A stretch of DNA of 17,715 bases from Legionellales bacterium (GTDB lineage Bacteria; Pseudomonadota; Gammaproteobacteria; Eutrophobiales; Eutrophobiaceae), in the NCBI GenBank assembly GCA_002721165.1, contig PBJS01000020.1:1-17715 (forward strand), in the 5' to 3' direction. Of the stretch, positions 1 to 6,228 are shown in pieces. The position numbers and the translations under genes were made by a program. How positions within the stretch are numbered: the first letter of the stretch is position 1; each line of letters opens with the position of its first letter. A model generated the notes under the pieces. That model saw only the letters and a list, made by a program, of their open reading frames with translations. It made no database searches and was not told the origin of the DNA.

Positions 1-2
1 TT

Positions 3-287
3 ATATCAAACCCAAGTCCCAGTGCGCATTACTTTAGCGTCGATGAATTTGCAACCCACATCTATACCCGTAAGATTGAAGTCGTTGGTCCGAATGGTAA
101 AGCACTAGCTGAAATTTACGGCGATGTTCATGATGTTGAGGTATTTCCTAACTCAACTATTGAATGGTATTTTTATCCTATGAAAAAAGGTAAAAATTTA
201 AAACTTTATTGTCATAAGGATAATCATGAAGAAATGGGTATGGTTGGTACCATTAATATTGTTGGTTCATTATCTTTTGGTAAATAG
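3..287 (+). CDS. Cupredoxin-like copper protein (3' part only)
   Basis: The reading frame is open from the left edge to the TAG at 285-287 and gives about 94 residues with the start missing. The C-terminal motif YCHKDNHEEMGMVG has the Cys, His and Met spacing of a type 1 copper site. An upstream HYFSVDEF segment fits the position of the first His ligand in the Cupredoxin_1 type of family (motif hRF, then TRK-EV, E-G, and finally C...H..GM.G). Such proteins are normally small, exported to the periplasm and carry electrons or bind copper. Any signal peptide would lie outside the window. The gene ends 32 bases before guaA, so it may share a transcript with it, although there is no functional link that I know of. 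The fold is fairly clear from the ligand pattern; the exact role is unknown. Confidence 0.75.
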   Translation: MSNPSPSAHYFSVDEFATHIYTRKIEVVGPNGKALAEIYGDVHDVEVFPNSTIEWYFYPMKKGKNLKLYCHKDNHEEMGMVGTINIVGSLSFGK

Positions 288-319
288 GACAGAGAGAATT
301 TTATAAAAAATTTTATTTA

Positions 320-1894
320 ATGACAGACATTCATTCCGAAAGAATACTTATTCTTGATTTTGGTTCCCAATATACCCAATTGATAGCAAGACGTGTTCGC
401 GAGGCGGGCGTCTATAGTGAAATTCACTCCTATGAGATTGACGATCAAAAAATAAAAGATTTCAAACCTAGCGCAATCATCTTATCTGGTGGTCCGGAAT
501 CTGTTACTTCTCTTAATGGCTTTCGTGCGCCTGAATTAGTTTTCAATATAGGACGACCCGTTTTAGGTATTTGTTATGGGATGCAAACCATGGCTGAGCA
601 ACTTGGTGGGAAGGTTGTCAGTTCAAATCTAAGAGAATTCGGCTATGCACAAATCAGAGCACGCGGCCATTCAGACTTATTAAAAGATATACAAGACGAG
701 ACAAATGATGAGGGTCATGGTCTTTTAAACGTATGGATGAGTCATGGTGACCAAGTTGCATCCTTACCCAAAGGCTTCAAATCAATTGCCTCAACTGATA
801 ACACAGCAATTGCCGCGATGGCAGATGAAGACCGTAAGTTCTATGGCCTGCAATTTCATCCTGAAGTCACCCACACTACACAAGGCATGAAAATATTGGA
901 GCGTTTTCTTCATGAAATTGTTGGCTGTCAATCTTTGTGGACAACTGAGAAGATTGTTGATGATTCAATCACACGTGTTAAGGAAAAAGTAGGTAGCGAT
1001 AAGGTGCTTTTAGCCTTATCGGGAGGTGTTGATTCATCTGTTGTTGCCGTACTACTTCAGAAAGCAATTGGCAAGCAATTAACCTGTGTATTTGTTGATA
1101 ATGGATTGCTGAGATTAAATGAAGCTGCCCAGGTCATGGAGACATTTGCTAAACACATGGGAATAAATGTTATTCGCATTGATGCTGAATCTCGTTTCTT
1201 AAAAGTTCTAAAAGGGGTTAGTGACCCTGAGGAGAAACGTAAAATCATCGGTGTTGAATTCATCAAGATTTTCGAAGAACAGGCAAAAAGTCTTGAGGAC
1301 ACAAAGTGGCTGGCACAAGGTACTATTTATCCTGATGTTATTGAATCGGCAGGTGTCGAGACTGGTAAGGCGCATGTAATAAAATCACACCACAATGTCG
1401 GTGGTTTGCCAGATAATATGAAAATGGAATTAGTTGAACCCCTGCGTGAATTATTTAAAGATGAGGTTCGAAAAATAGGTATAGAACTTGGGTTACCTAA
1501 ATCACTTGTGTATCGACACCCGTTTCCTGGGCCGGGACTGGGGGTTAGAATTTTAGGGGAAGTAAAAAAAGAATACGCCGATCTATTGCGTCTTGCAGAT
1601 AATATTTATATTGAAGAACTCAGGGAACATGACCTGTACGATGATGTTAGTCAGGCTTTTTCGGTGTTCTTACCCGTTAGGTCGGTCGGTGTAATGGGGG
1701 ATACCCGTAAATATGATTACGTTATCGCACTTCGAGCTGTTGTGACTGTTGATTTTATGACGGCACACTGGGCGCACTTACCCTATGAATTTCTAGAAAA
1801 AGTCTCTAATCGTATTATTAATGAGGTTGAGGGCATATCGAGGGTGACTTATGATATTTCAGGTAAACCACCAGCAACAATCGAGTGGGAATAA
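320..1894 (+). CDS. guaA: GMP synthase (glutamine-hydrolysing)
   Basis: GuaA aminates XMP to GMP using glutamine and ATP, the last step of de novo guanine nucleotide synthesis in the cytoplasm. The 524 residues match the usual length (about 525 in E. coli). The N-terminal glutamine amidotransferase domain shows the triad Cys85 (in GICYGMQ), His180 and Glu182 (in FHPE). The ATP pyrophosphatase domain begins with the P-loop SGGVDSS at 234-240, and the C-terminal dimerisation domain ends with the typical PPATIEWE. The ATG at 320 follows an AT-rich stretch with no clear Shine-Dalgarno sequence. In many gammaproteobacteria guaA follows guaB; here a cupredoxin-like gene precedes it instead. The next gene lies convergently only 10 bases beyond the stop. 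Confidence 0.98.
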   Translation: MTDIHSERILILDFGSQYTQLIARRVREAGVYSEIHSYEIDDQKIKDFKPSAIILSGGPESVTSLNGFRAPELVFNIGRPVLGICYGMQTMAEQLGGKVVSSNLREFGYAQIRARGHSDLLKDIQDETNDEGHGLLNVWMSHGDQVASLPKGFKSIASTDNTAIAAMADEDRKFYGLQFHPEVTHTTQGMKILERFLHEIVGCQSLWTTEKIVDDSITRVKEKVGSDKVLLALSGGVDSSVVAVLLQKAIGKQLTCVFVDNGLLRLNEAAQVMETFAKHMGINVIRIDAESRFLKVLKGVSDPEEKRKIIGVEFIKIFEEQAKSLEDTKWLAQGTIYPDVIESAGVETGKAHVIKSHHNVGGLPDNMKMELVEPLRELFKDEVRKIGIELGLPKSLVYRHPFPGPGLGVRILGEVKKEYADLLRLADNIYIEELREHDLYDDVSQAFSVFLPVRSVGVMGDTRKYDYVIALRAVVTVDFMTAHWAHLPYEFLEKVSNRIINEVEGISRVTYDISGKPPATIEWE

Positions 1895-1904
1895 GATTAT
1901 TGCT

Positions 1905-2756
1905 CTAGGATTTTGTCCCAATTGCTACCCAAAAAGGAGTACCGTTACTAAATGAAATATCTTTGAATCCCGCTTTAGCCATCATTTCTCGAATTTCATT
2001 TTTTGTAAATCTTTTTTCTAACCTTGTTCCAAATCTATCTAATGCATCAGTTTTTAAAACATAAAAAGTTTTATTACGATGGTCAGATAGTGGTATGTTT
2101 GAAACGTTAATTTTAAGTTTCTCAAGAAGTAAAGAGAATCTTGAAAGAGGGTAATAAATAAATACAGCAATAACGAAACAAACAAATAATTTTATAGGGA
2201 AAGGCAGCTTACTTATAACTCTTCGAAAAATATCAGATAACTTCCAAATAAACTTAAACCATATTGGCTTATTATCAAAACGGTAATACATATATAAAAG
2301 GAAAGGCGCCCCCTTTTTCATTTTTTCAGCACAACATTTAAGACCTTCAAGGGTATTTGGAATATGATGTAACACTCCTAAACAATATCCAAAATCCTGA
2401 GAATTGGTTTCGAGAGTATTATCTGAAACTGAAGCGCATTCAAATTTGCAGTTTGGGAATTCGGACAGATTTTTTTTTGCTTGTTCTAGTGCTAAATTAC
2501 TTGGATCAATACAGTTTAATTGTTTTACTTTTGGAGCAATCAGTTTTGCCCAACGCCCACTGCCACAACCCATATCGAAGCCTACAGAGTTTGTATTTAA
2601 TTTTTCCATAGGAAAAATACAAAAGTATTGATTAAACGCACTCTCTAAGCTTTCGCCGATAAAAGCCTCCTGATTGAATGCTTCCCACTCTTTACCAAAG
2701 TCCTCTACCACTTTAGAGTCAATATTAGCTTGTTTTCTATGTATTTTTTTATTCAT
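1905..2756 (-). CDS. Class I SAM-dependent methyltransferase
   Basis: This 283-residue protein has a Rossmann-type methyltransferase core of the Methyltransf_11 kind: motif I FDMGCGSGRW at 60-69, an acidic residue ending strand 2 in CIDPSN near 82-87, and a GVLHHI motif at 127-132. The N-terminus contains DFGKEWEAF, a pattern I associate with small-molecule or glycan methyltransferases found in polysaccharide and secondary-metabolite clusters. Between about 165 and 220 there is a hydrophobic insert (KLFVCFVIAVFIYYPL) that may attach to a membrane or cover a lipid-like substrate. The substrate cannot be read from the sequence. The gene is convergent with guaA and divergent from the alkyltransferase gene, and it is AT-rich compared with guaA. 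With its two right-hand neighbours it separates guaA from tadA, which suggests acquired cargo. Confidence 0.85.
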   Translation of the reverse strand: MNKKIHRKQANIDSKVVEDFGKEWEAFNQEAFIGESLESAFNQYFCIFPMEKLNTNSVGFDMGCGSGRWAKLIAPKVKQLNCIDPSNLALEQAKKNLSEFPNCKFECASVSDNTLETNSQDFGYCLGVLHHIPNTLEGLKCCAEKMKKGAPFLLYMYYRFDNKPIWFKFIWKLSDIFRRVISKLPFPIKLFVCFVIAVFIYYPLSRFSLLLEKLKINVSNIPLSDHRNKTFYVLKTDALDRFGTRLEKRFTKNEIREMMAKAGFKDISFSNGTPFWVAIGTKS

Positions 2757-2838
2757 TTTCCAGTTTATAATTTTATATTGGTTTATGTATCAAGATAATT
2801 GAAATACACTTATGTGTCGCAAGAGAATAGAGGCAAAG

Positions 2839-3117
2839 ATGATATTAGAGGGCACTGCGTTTCAAGTCAAAGTTTGGAAGGCAATATCTAAAATCCCAAA
2901 AGGTGAAGTTAGAACTTATAAAGAACTAGCTAGAATTATAAAAAAACCTAGAGCTATAAGAGCCGTTGCTAATGCTTGTGGCAAAAATCCATATCCTATT
3001 AAAATTCCATGTCACAGAGTAGTTGGCTCAAATGGCTATCTAGGCGGTTATAGTGGTAAAGGTGGAATTAAGCAAAAAAAGAGTCTTTTAAAAAAAGAAG
3101 GCTTAAATATTAAATAG
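2839..3117 (+). CDS. Minimal O6-alkylguanine-DNA alkyltransferase (MGMT family)
   Basis: The protein is the DNA-binding and active-site domain of the MGMT/Ogt family alone, about 92 residues. It opens with GTAFQVKVW, has the helix-turn-helix region TYKELA, the Arg-containing RAIRAVANA helix, the Asn hinge in GKNP and the acceptor motif PCHRVV with Cys58, and ends with the expected SLLKKEG helix. Because the acceptor Cys is kept, it should be a real suicide alkyltransferase rather than an alkyltransferase-like (ATL) protein, in which the Cys is replaced. The N-terminal RNase-H-like domain of Ada and Ogt is absent. I chose the ATG at 2839 because AGAGG lies 5 bases upstream and the family homology starts there; an in-frame ATG at 2812 would add nine residues. 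Its probable role is direct repair of alkylated guanine. It is followed closely by a DNA methyltransferase gene. Confidence 0.88.
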   Translation: MILEGTAFQVKVWKAISKIPKGEVRTYKELARIIKKPRAIRAVANACGKNPYPIKIPCHRVVGSNGYLGGYSGKGGIKQKKSLLKKEGLNIK

Positions 3118-3165
3118 AAAAAATAGGTAAAAAAAATCAAACTCATAGAAGGAAATTGTTTAGAA

Positions 3166-3897
3166 GTGATGGATAAACTCTACGAGGAGCGGGGTGAGTT
3201 TGTTGATCTGATTTTTTGCGACCCTCCATATTTTCTGTCTAATGGTGGTATTACTTGCCAGAATGGACGCATGGTAAAAGTCGATAAGGGTGATTGGGAT
3301 AAATCAAATGGCGCCGAAGTTAATCATCAATTTAATTACGAATGGTTAAAAAGATGCCAAAGAATCTTAAAGCCAAACGGTTCATTAATGGTCTCCGGCA
3401 CTTTTCATGTGATTTATTCGATTGGTTATGCAATGCAGCAACTTAATATGAAAATTTTAAACAATATAACCTGGCAAAAACCAAACCCACCGCCTAATCT
3501 AGCTTGTCGTTATTTCACACATAGTACGGAAACGATTATCTGGGCCACAAAAAACTATAAGTCAAAACATAAATTTAATTATGAATTGATGAAAGAAATA
3601 AATAATGACAAACAAATGAAAGATGTGTGGGTGATGACGGCACCAGGCAAGTCTGAAAAAACTTATGATAAACATCCAACACAAAAGCCCATTGCCTTAT
3701 TAGATAGATTGATTTTAGCCGTAACTAATGAGGGTGATTTAGTGTTAGATGCTTTTAATGGTAGTGGTACAACAGGTGTTTCATGTATTCGCACTAATAG
3801 AGAATACATCGGCATTGAGATAGATAAAAAATTTATTGAATTAAGTAAGAAACGCTTTTCTGAACAGATCAAGTTAAATGAAAAATTATCTGCGTAG
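3166..3897 (+). CDS. Orphan DNA adenine/N4-cytosine methyltransferase, beta-class order
   Basis: The catalytic motif DPPY (residues 19-22 from this start) comes before the SAM-binding motif FNGSG (197-201), the order of the beta class of amino-methyltransferases. The DPPYFLSNGG segment and the later VDKGDWDK recall the DpnA / M2.MboI group, which methylates adenine in GATC, but that specificity is by resemblance only. KHPTQKP before the FNGSG strand is also typical. No restriction endonuclease gene is adjacent, so it is an orphan here. Family similarity continues upstream of the GTG at 3166: the same frame is open back to a TAG at 3124-3126 and encodes IKLIEGNCLEVMDKL, a normal start for these enzymes, but holds no ATG, GTG or TTG. 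An ATC at 3136 with AGG 8 bases before it is a possible start. The enzyme may mark host DNA for regulation or defence. Confidence 0.88.
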   Translation: MMDKLYEERGEFVDLIFCDPPYFLSNGGITCQNGRMVKVDKGDWDKSNGAEVNHQFNYEWLKRCQRILKPNGSLMVSGTFHVIYSIGYAMQQLNMKILNNITWQKPNPPPNLACRYFTHSTETIIWATKNYKSKHKFNYELMKEINNDKQMKDVWVMTAPGKSEKTYDKHPTQKPIALLDRLILAVTNEGDLVLDAFNGSGTTGVSCIRTNREYIGIEIDKKFIELSKKRFSEQIKLNEKLSA

Positions 3898-3912
3898 CTA
3901 TTAAATAAATTA

Positions 3913-4374
3913 ATGAATATTGATGAAGAATGGATGCAATATGCACTTCAGCTTGCTAAAAAATCTGAAGAGAGGGATGAGGTACCGGTTGGCGCCATCA
4001 TTGTTTATAAAAATAAAATCATTGGTGAGGGCTGGAACCAACCTATCTCATCAAATAACCCCACGGCGCATGCTGAGATTATGGCATTACAAGATGCGGG
4101 AGAAAAAATTGGCAACTATCGCCTTTTAGATTCTACTATGTATGTCACGCTTGAGCCTTGTGTTATGTGTGCAGGAGCTATGGTCCATGCTCGTATTGCA
4201 AAGCTTGTTTATGCTGTTGACGATCAAAAAACAGGCGCATGTGGTAGTGTTTTTAATATGATTCAAGCAGAGGAATTAAACCATAATACTGAAATTAAAA
4301 AAGGTGTTTTAGAAAAAGAATGCCAAGCATTAATTAAAAATTTTTTTAAAGAAAAAAGATTAAAAAAGTCATGA
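3913..4374 (+). CDS. tadA: tRNA-specific adenosine deaminase TadA
   Basis: TadA converts the wobble adenosine 34 of tRNA-Arg(ACG) to inosine and is normally essential in bacteria. The 153 residues show the zinc-deaminase signature: HAE with His53 and proton-shuttle Glu55, then PCVMC with zinc ligands Cys83 and Cys86. The N-terminus WMQYALQLAKKSEERDEVPVGAI is typical of the family. The start ATG at 3913 lies 15 bases after the DNA methyltransferase stop and has no strong Shine-Dalgarno sequence, so reinitiation from upstream is possible. The end overlaps the start of pncC by 4 bases (ATGA), which indicates translational coupling. In related genomes tadA usually sits close to guaA, so the three genes between them here look inserted. 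Confidence 0.96.
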   Translation: MNIDEEWMQYALQLAKKSEERDEVPVGAIIVYKNKIIGEGWNQPISSNNPTAHAEIMALQDAGEKIGNYRLLDSTMYVTLEPCVMCAGAMVHARIAKLVYAVDDQKTGACGSVFNMIQAEELNHNTEIKKGVLEKECQALIKNFFKEKRLKKS

Positions 4375-4868
4375 CGAATTCCGCTCAAGTTTTAGTTGAA
4401 CAGTTAGCTGAACGATTTTTAAAAGCTTCAAAAAAACTCGTTACCGCTGAATCATGTACAGGCGGTGGCTTAGCAGAGAATTTAACACAGCTCCCTGGTA
4501 GTTCGTTATGGTATGAATGCGGGTTTGTGACTTACTCAAACCAATCAAAACGGGATCTTTTAGCTGTTCCCATTGATACGCTGGAGGAATTTGGTGCCGT
4601 TAGCGAAGAGACAGCGCTTGCTATGGCAAAAGGTGCGCTTGATATGAGTTCTGCAGATTTTAGTGTCTCAATTACAGGAGTTGCGGGGCCTGATGGGGGG
4701 AGTGAAGAAAAACCCGTTGGGACAGTTTGTGTTGCTTGGTACGAAAGAGACAAGGGTGGCAATACAACGTGCATTCATTTTGAAGGAGACCGTCGAAGAG
4801 TAAGGGAGCAATCTTGTCTTTTAGCAATGCAAGGACTGCTTGATATTCTGCAAAAGACCTCAGATTAA
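4371..4868 (+). CDS. pncC: Nicotinamide-nucleotide amidohydrolase (CinA C-terminal family)
   Basis: PncC deamidates nicotinamide mononucleotide to nicotinate mononucleotide, recycling NMN released by the NAD-dependent DNA ligase and other NAD-consuming reactions. The 165 residues correspond to a stand-alone CinA C-terminal domain. The signature TAESCTGGGLAENLT near residues 25-39 holds the catalytic Ser region, and SITGVAGPDGG...KPVGTV is the second conserved block. Its start overlaps the tadA stop by 4 bases. Placement upstream of recA is a conserved arrangement in many proteobacteria; here two minus-strand genes separate it from recA. Its stop lies only 9 bases from the stop of the convergent membrane-protein gene. 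Confidence 0.96.
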   Translation: MTNSAQVLVEQLAERFLKASKKLVTAESCTGGGLAENLTQLPGSSLWYECGFVTYSNQSKRDLLAVPIDTLEEFGAVSEETALAMAKGALDMSSADFSVSITGVAGPDGGSEEKPVGTVCVAWYERDKGGNTTCIHFEGDRRRVREQSCLLAMQGLLDILQKTSD

Positions 4869-4877
4869 AAAGATTGT

Positions 4878-5147
4878 TTAATTTTCTTTCCCCCAACGCC
4901 ATCTCACCCCACCCTTTACCCTATCTTTAACAAGAACAAAATATACAGTGTGAATCACGATAAAATCGATAATAAAACGTAGCCAATCATTTATGGCTTG
5001 TTCAGTTGTTTTATATTCAAAAGGATTACTAAGATAAAAAGCTGCACAAATTAATGCAAGGGCAATTAGGATGATTAACCATCCTTGCCAAGAAGAAGGG
5101 TAGAACCCATTGCCATAATTTTTAGGTGTAAACCAAAACTCTTTCAT
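4878..5147 (-). CDS. Small two-helix membrane protein
   Basis: An 89-residue protein with no function that I can assign. It starts MKEFWFTPKNYGNGFYPSSWQGW, an aromatic and basic stretch that I recall from small uncharacterised proteobacterial membrane proteins. This is followed by one hydrophobic helix at about 24-42 (WLIILIALALICAAFYL) and a second at about 59-75 (FIIDFIVIHTVYFVLV), with a very basic tail (KDRVKGGVRWRWGKEN). An ideal AGGAGG Shine-Dalgarno sequence precedes the ATG at 5147. It lies 21 bases downstream of the WYL regulator on the same strand, so the two are probably one transcript and the regulator may control it. An inner-membrane location is likely. Confidence 0.78.
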   Translation of the reverse strand: MKEFWFTPKNYGNGFYPSSWQGWLIILIALALICAAFYLSNPFEYKTTEQAINDWLRFIIDFIVIHTVYFVLVKDRVKGGVRWRWGKEN

Positions 5148-5168
5148 TTTTTTCCTCCTACTTGTTAA

Positions 5169-6059
5169 CTAATCAAATGCCCAGCTCGCAAAAGGCTCGA
5201 TTTCATCTCGATTAAGTACAATAAGTTGATATTTATTTGGATTTAATGAGTGATCAATTGTGGTGTCGACAGAAAGTTGTTGTAGTAAGTACCCAATTAG
5301 CGCACGTCTTACTTTAATGCTGATCACATTTTTATTAGCACTGTAATCAAGCAGTAAACTGTTCTGTTTTTCTTTACTAAGTTTCGGATGAGGAGCGAGT
5401 TCAAGTGATATTATTTCTACCCAATCATCATCATATAATTCATTTGATTCGACTTCATCATCAAGGCATTTTGCACTTATAAAACGGGAAAGGACAAAAT
5501 CCCGAAAATCAAAACTCTCCTCACTATAGGCGCGGACATGCCAACGAAAACCCGTGTTGACGAGCGAATGCGGCTCGATAATTCTTTTCGTTGGCTGTGC
5601 CTTTTCAGTTAGTGAATGGTAACTAACCTTTAATTTTTTCTTAATACATATCGAACGAGTAATTTGTGCTAGCACTGATTTTTTTGGTAGTCGGTTTGGC
5701 AAGGTTAATCCAGAAGTAGGGATACCAAACATATGATTATCAATGTTTGGAATGCTTGAGATAATAAAATTTGCTTCAAATATTGATAATGCCACCGCTG
5801 GTGATAAATCAGCGAAGACCTCACGAAATGAGCTACTGGGGACAAAGCCGAATACGCTGTGTTTGTAGATCAGATTATCGGGTGCGATTTCACTGTAGAA
5901 TTTTAAATCTTTAGTCGCAGCCGCATCTGAGATAGCGAATGCCTTAGCAATATCACTTCGCGTAATTACCCCGGCATAAAACGCCATTAATTCGATATAT
6001 TGCAGACGTTGCCGTGTACCCCACTTAATTTCATCCATCGTTACTTTTTGTTTTGCCAT
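5169..6059 (-). CDS. WYL-domain transcriptional regulator, BrxR/CapW type
   Basis: The 296-residue protein has the layout of the BrxR/CapW branch of WYL regulators: an N-terminal winged helix-turn-helix (about 10-75, with DIAKAFAISDAAATKDLKFY as the recognition region), a central WYL domain (about 130-205) and a C-terminal WCX-like domain (about 215-296). The segment EPHSLVNTGFRWHVRAYSEE...FRDFVLSRF is the most diagnostic stretch and matches BrxR-like proteins in my memory. BrxR and CapW repress phage-defence operons, and the related WYL activator DriD of Caulobacter responds to single-stranded DNA produced by damage. No defence genes lie next to this copy. It is transcribed divergently from recA with a small membrane-protein gene downstream. 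Autoregulation through the intergenic inverted repeats is likely but not shown. Confidence 0.88.
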   Translation of the reverse strand: MAKQKVTMDEIKWGTRQRLQYIELMAFYAGVITRSDIAKAFAISDAAATKDLKFYSEIAPDNLIYKHSVFGFVPSSSFREVFADLSPAVALSIFEANFIISSIPNIDNHMFGIPTSGLTLPNRLPKKSVLAQITRSICIKKKLKVSYHSLTEKAQPTKRIIEPHSLVNTGFRWHVRAYSEESFDFRDFVLSRFISAKCLDDEVESNELYDDDWVEIISLELAPHPKLSKEKQNSLLLDYSANKNVISIKVRRALIGYLLQQLSVDTTIDHSLNPNKYQLIVLNRDEIEPFASWAFD

Positions 6060-6068
6060 TACTAAATC

Positions 6069-6184
6069 CTATGAAATTCAGTGAATTATACAAAAAAATA
6101 GGAAAAACATAGTAAAATCTATGATATGGTAAAAAATATAAAGGTCATAAAAAGTATTGACATCTATAAAAGTATACCCTATAG
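6069..6184. promoter_or_regulatory. Repeated CTATR half-sites and inverted repeats in the WYL/recA divergent region
   Basis: Five related half-sites are visible: CTATG at 6069-6073, CATAG at 6108-6112, CTATG at 6119-6123, CTATA at 6164-6168 and TATAG at 6180-6184. The second and third form an inverted repeat with a 6-base spacer. The last two form an inverted repeat with an 11-base spacer that covers the recA promoter spacer and -10 box. A separate inverted repeat AATTC-AGT-GAATT lies at 6075-6087 and overlaps a TATAAT on the minus strand (6090-6085) that may be the -10 box of the regulator gene. These are candidate operators, by inference only; in DNA this AT-rich some could arise by chance. 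Confidence 0.4.
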
Positions 6185-6185
6185 T
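6157..6185 (+). promoter_or_regulatory. Sigma70-type promoter of recA
   Basis: A perfect -35 hexamer TTGACA at 6157-6162 is followed after exactly 17 bases by TATAGT at 6180-6185, one base from the consensus -10. This is the best promoter match in the window and lies 43 bases before the recA start codon. No CTGT-N8-ACAG LexA box is found between 6060 and 6228. Confidence 0.72.
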
Positions 6186-6228
6186 TCGCTCAAAATGTAG
6201 GTGGTTTAACGATATAGGAGAAATGAAC

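Noticed and set aside
1057..1302. An 81-codon minus-strand open frame inside guaA
   Set aside because: It lies wholly within a strongly conserved coding region and shows no family resemblance.
6157..6228. An upstream TTG start that would extend RecA by 24 residues
   Set aside because: The TTG is part of the -35 box of the recA promoter; the ATG at 6229 has the correct Shine-Dalgarno spacing and the family N-terminus.
6060..6228. A classical LexA box (CTGT-N8-ACAG or GTTC-N7-GTTC) at recA
   Set aside because: Searched by eye on both strands and not found; only the CTATR inverted repeats are present.
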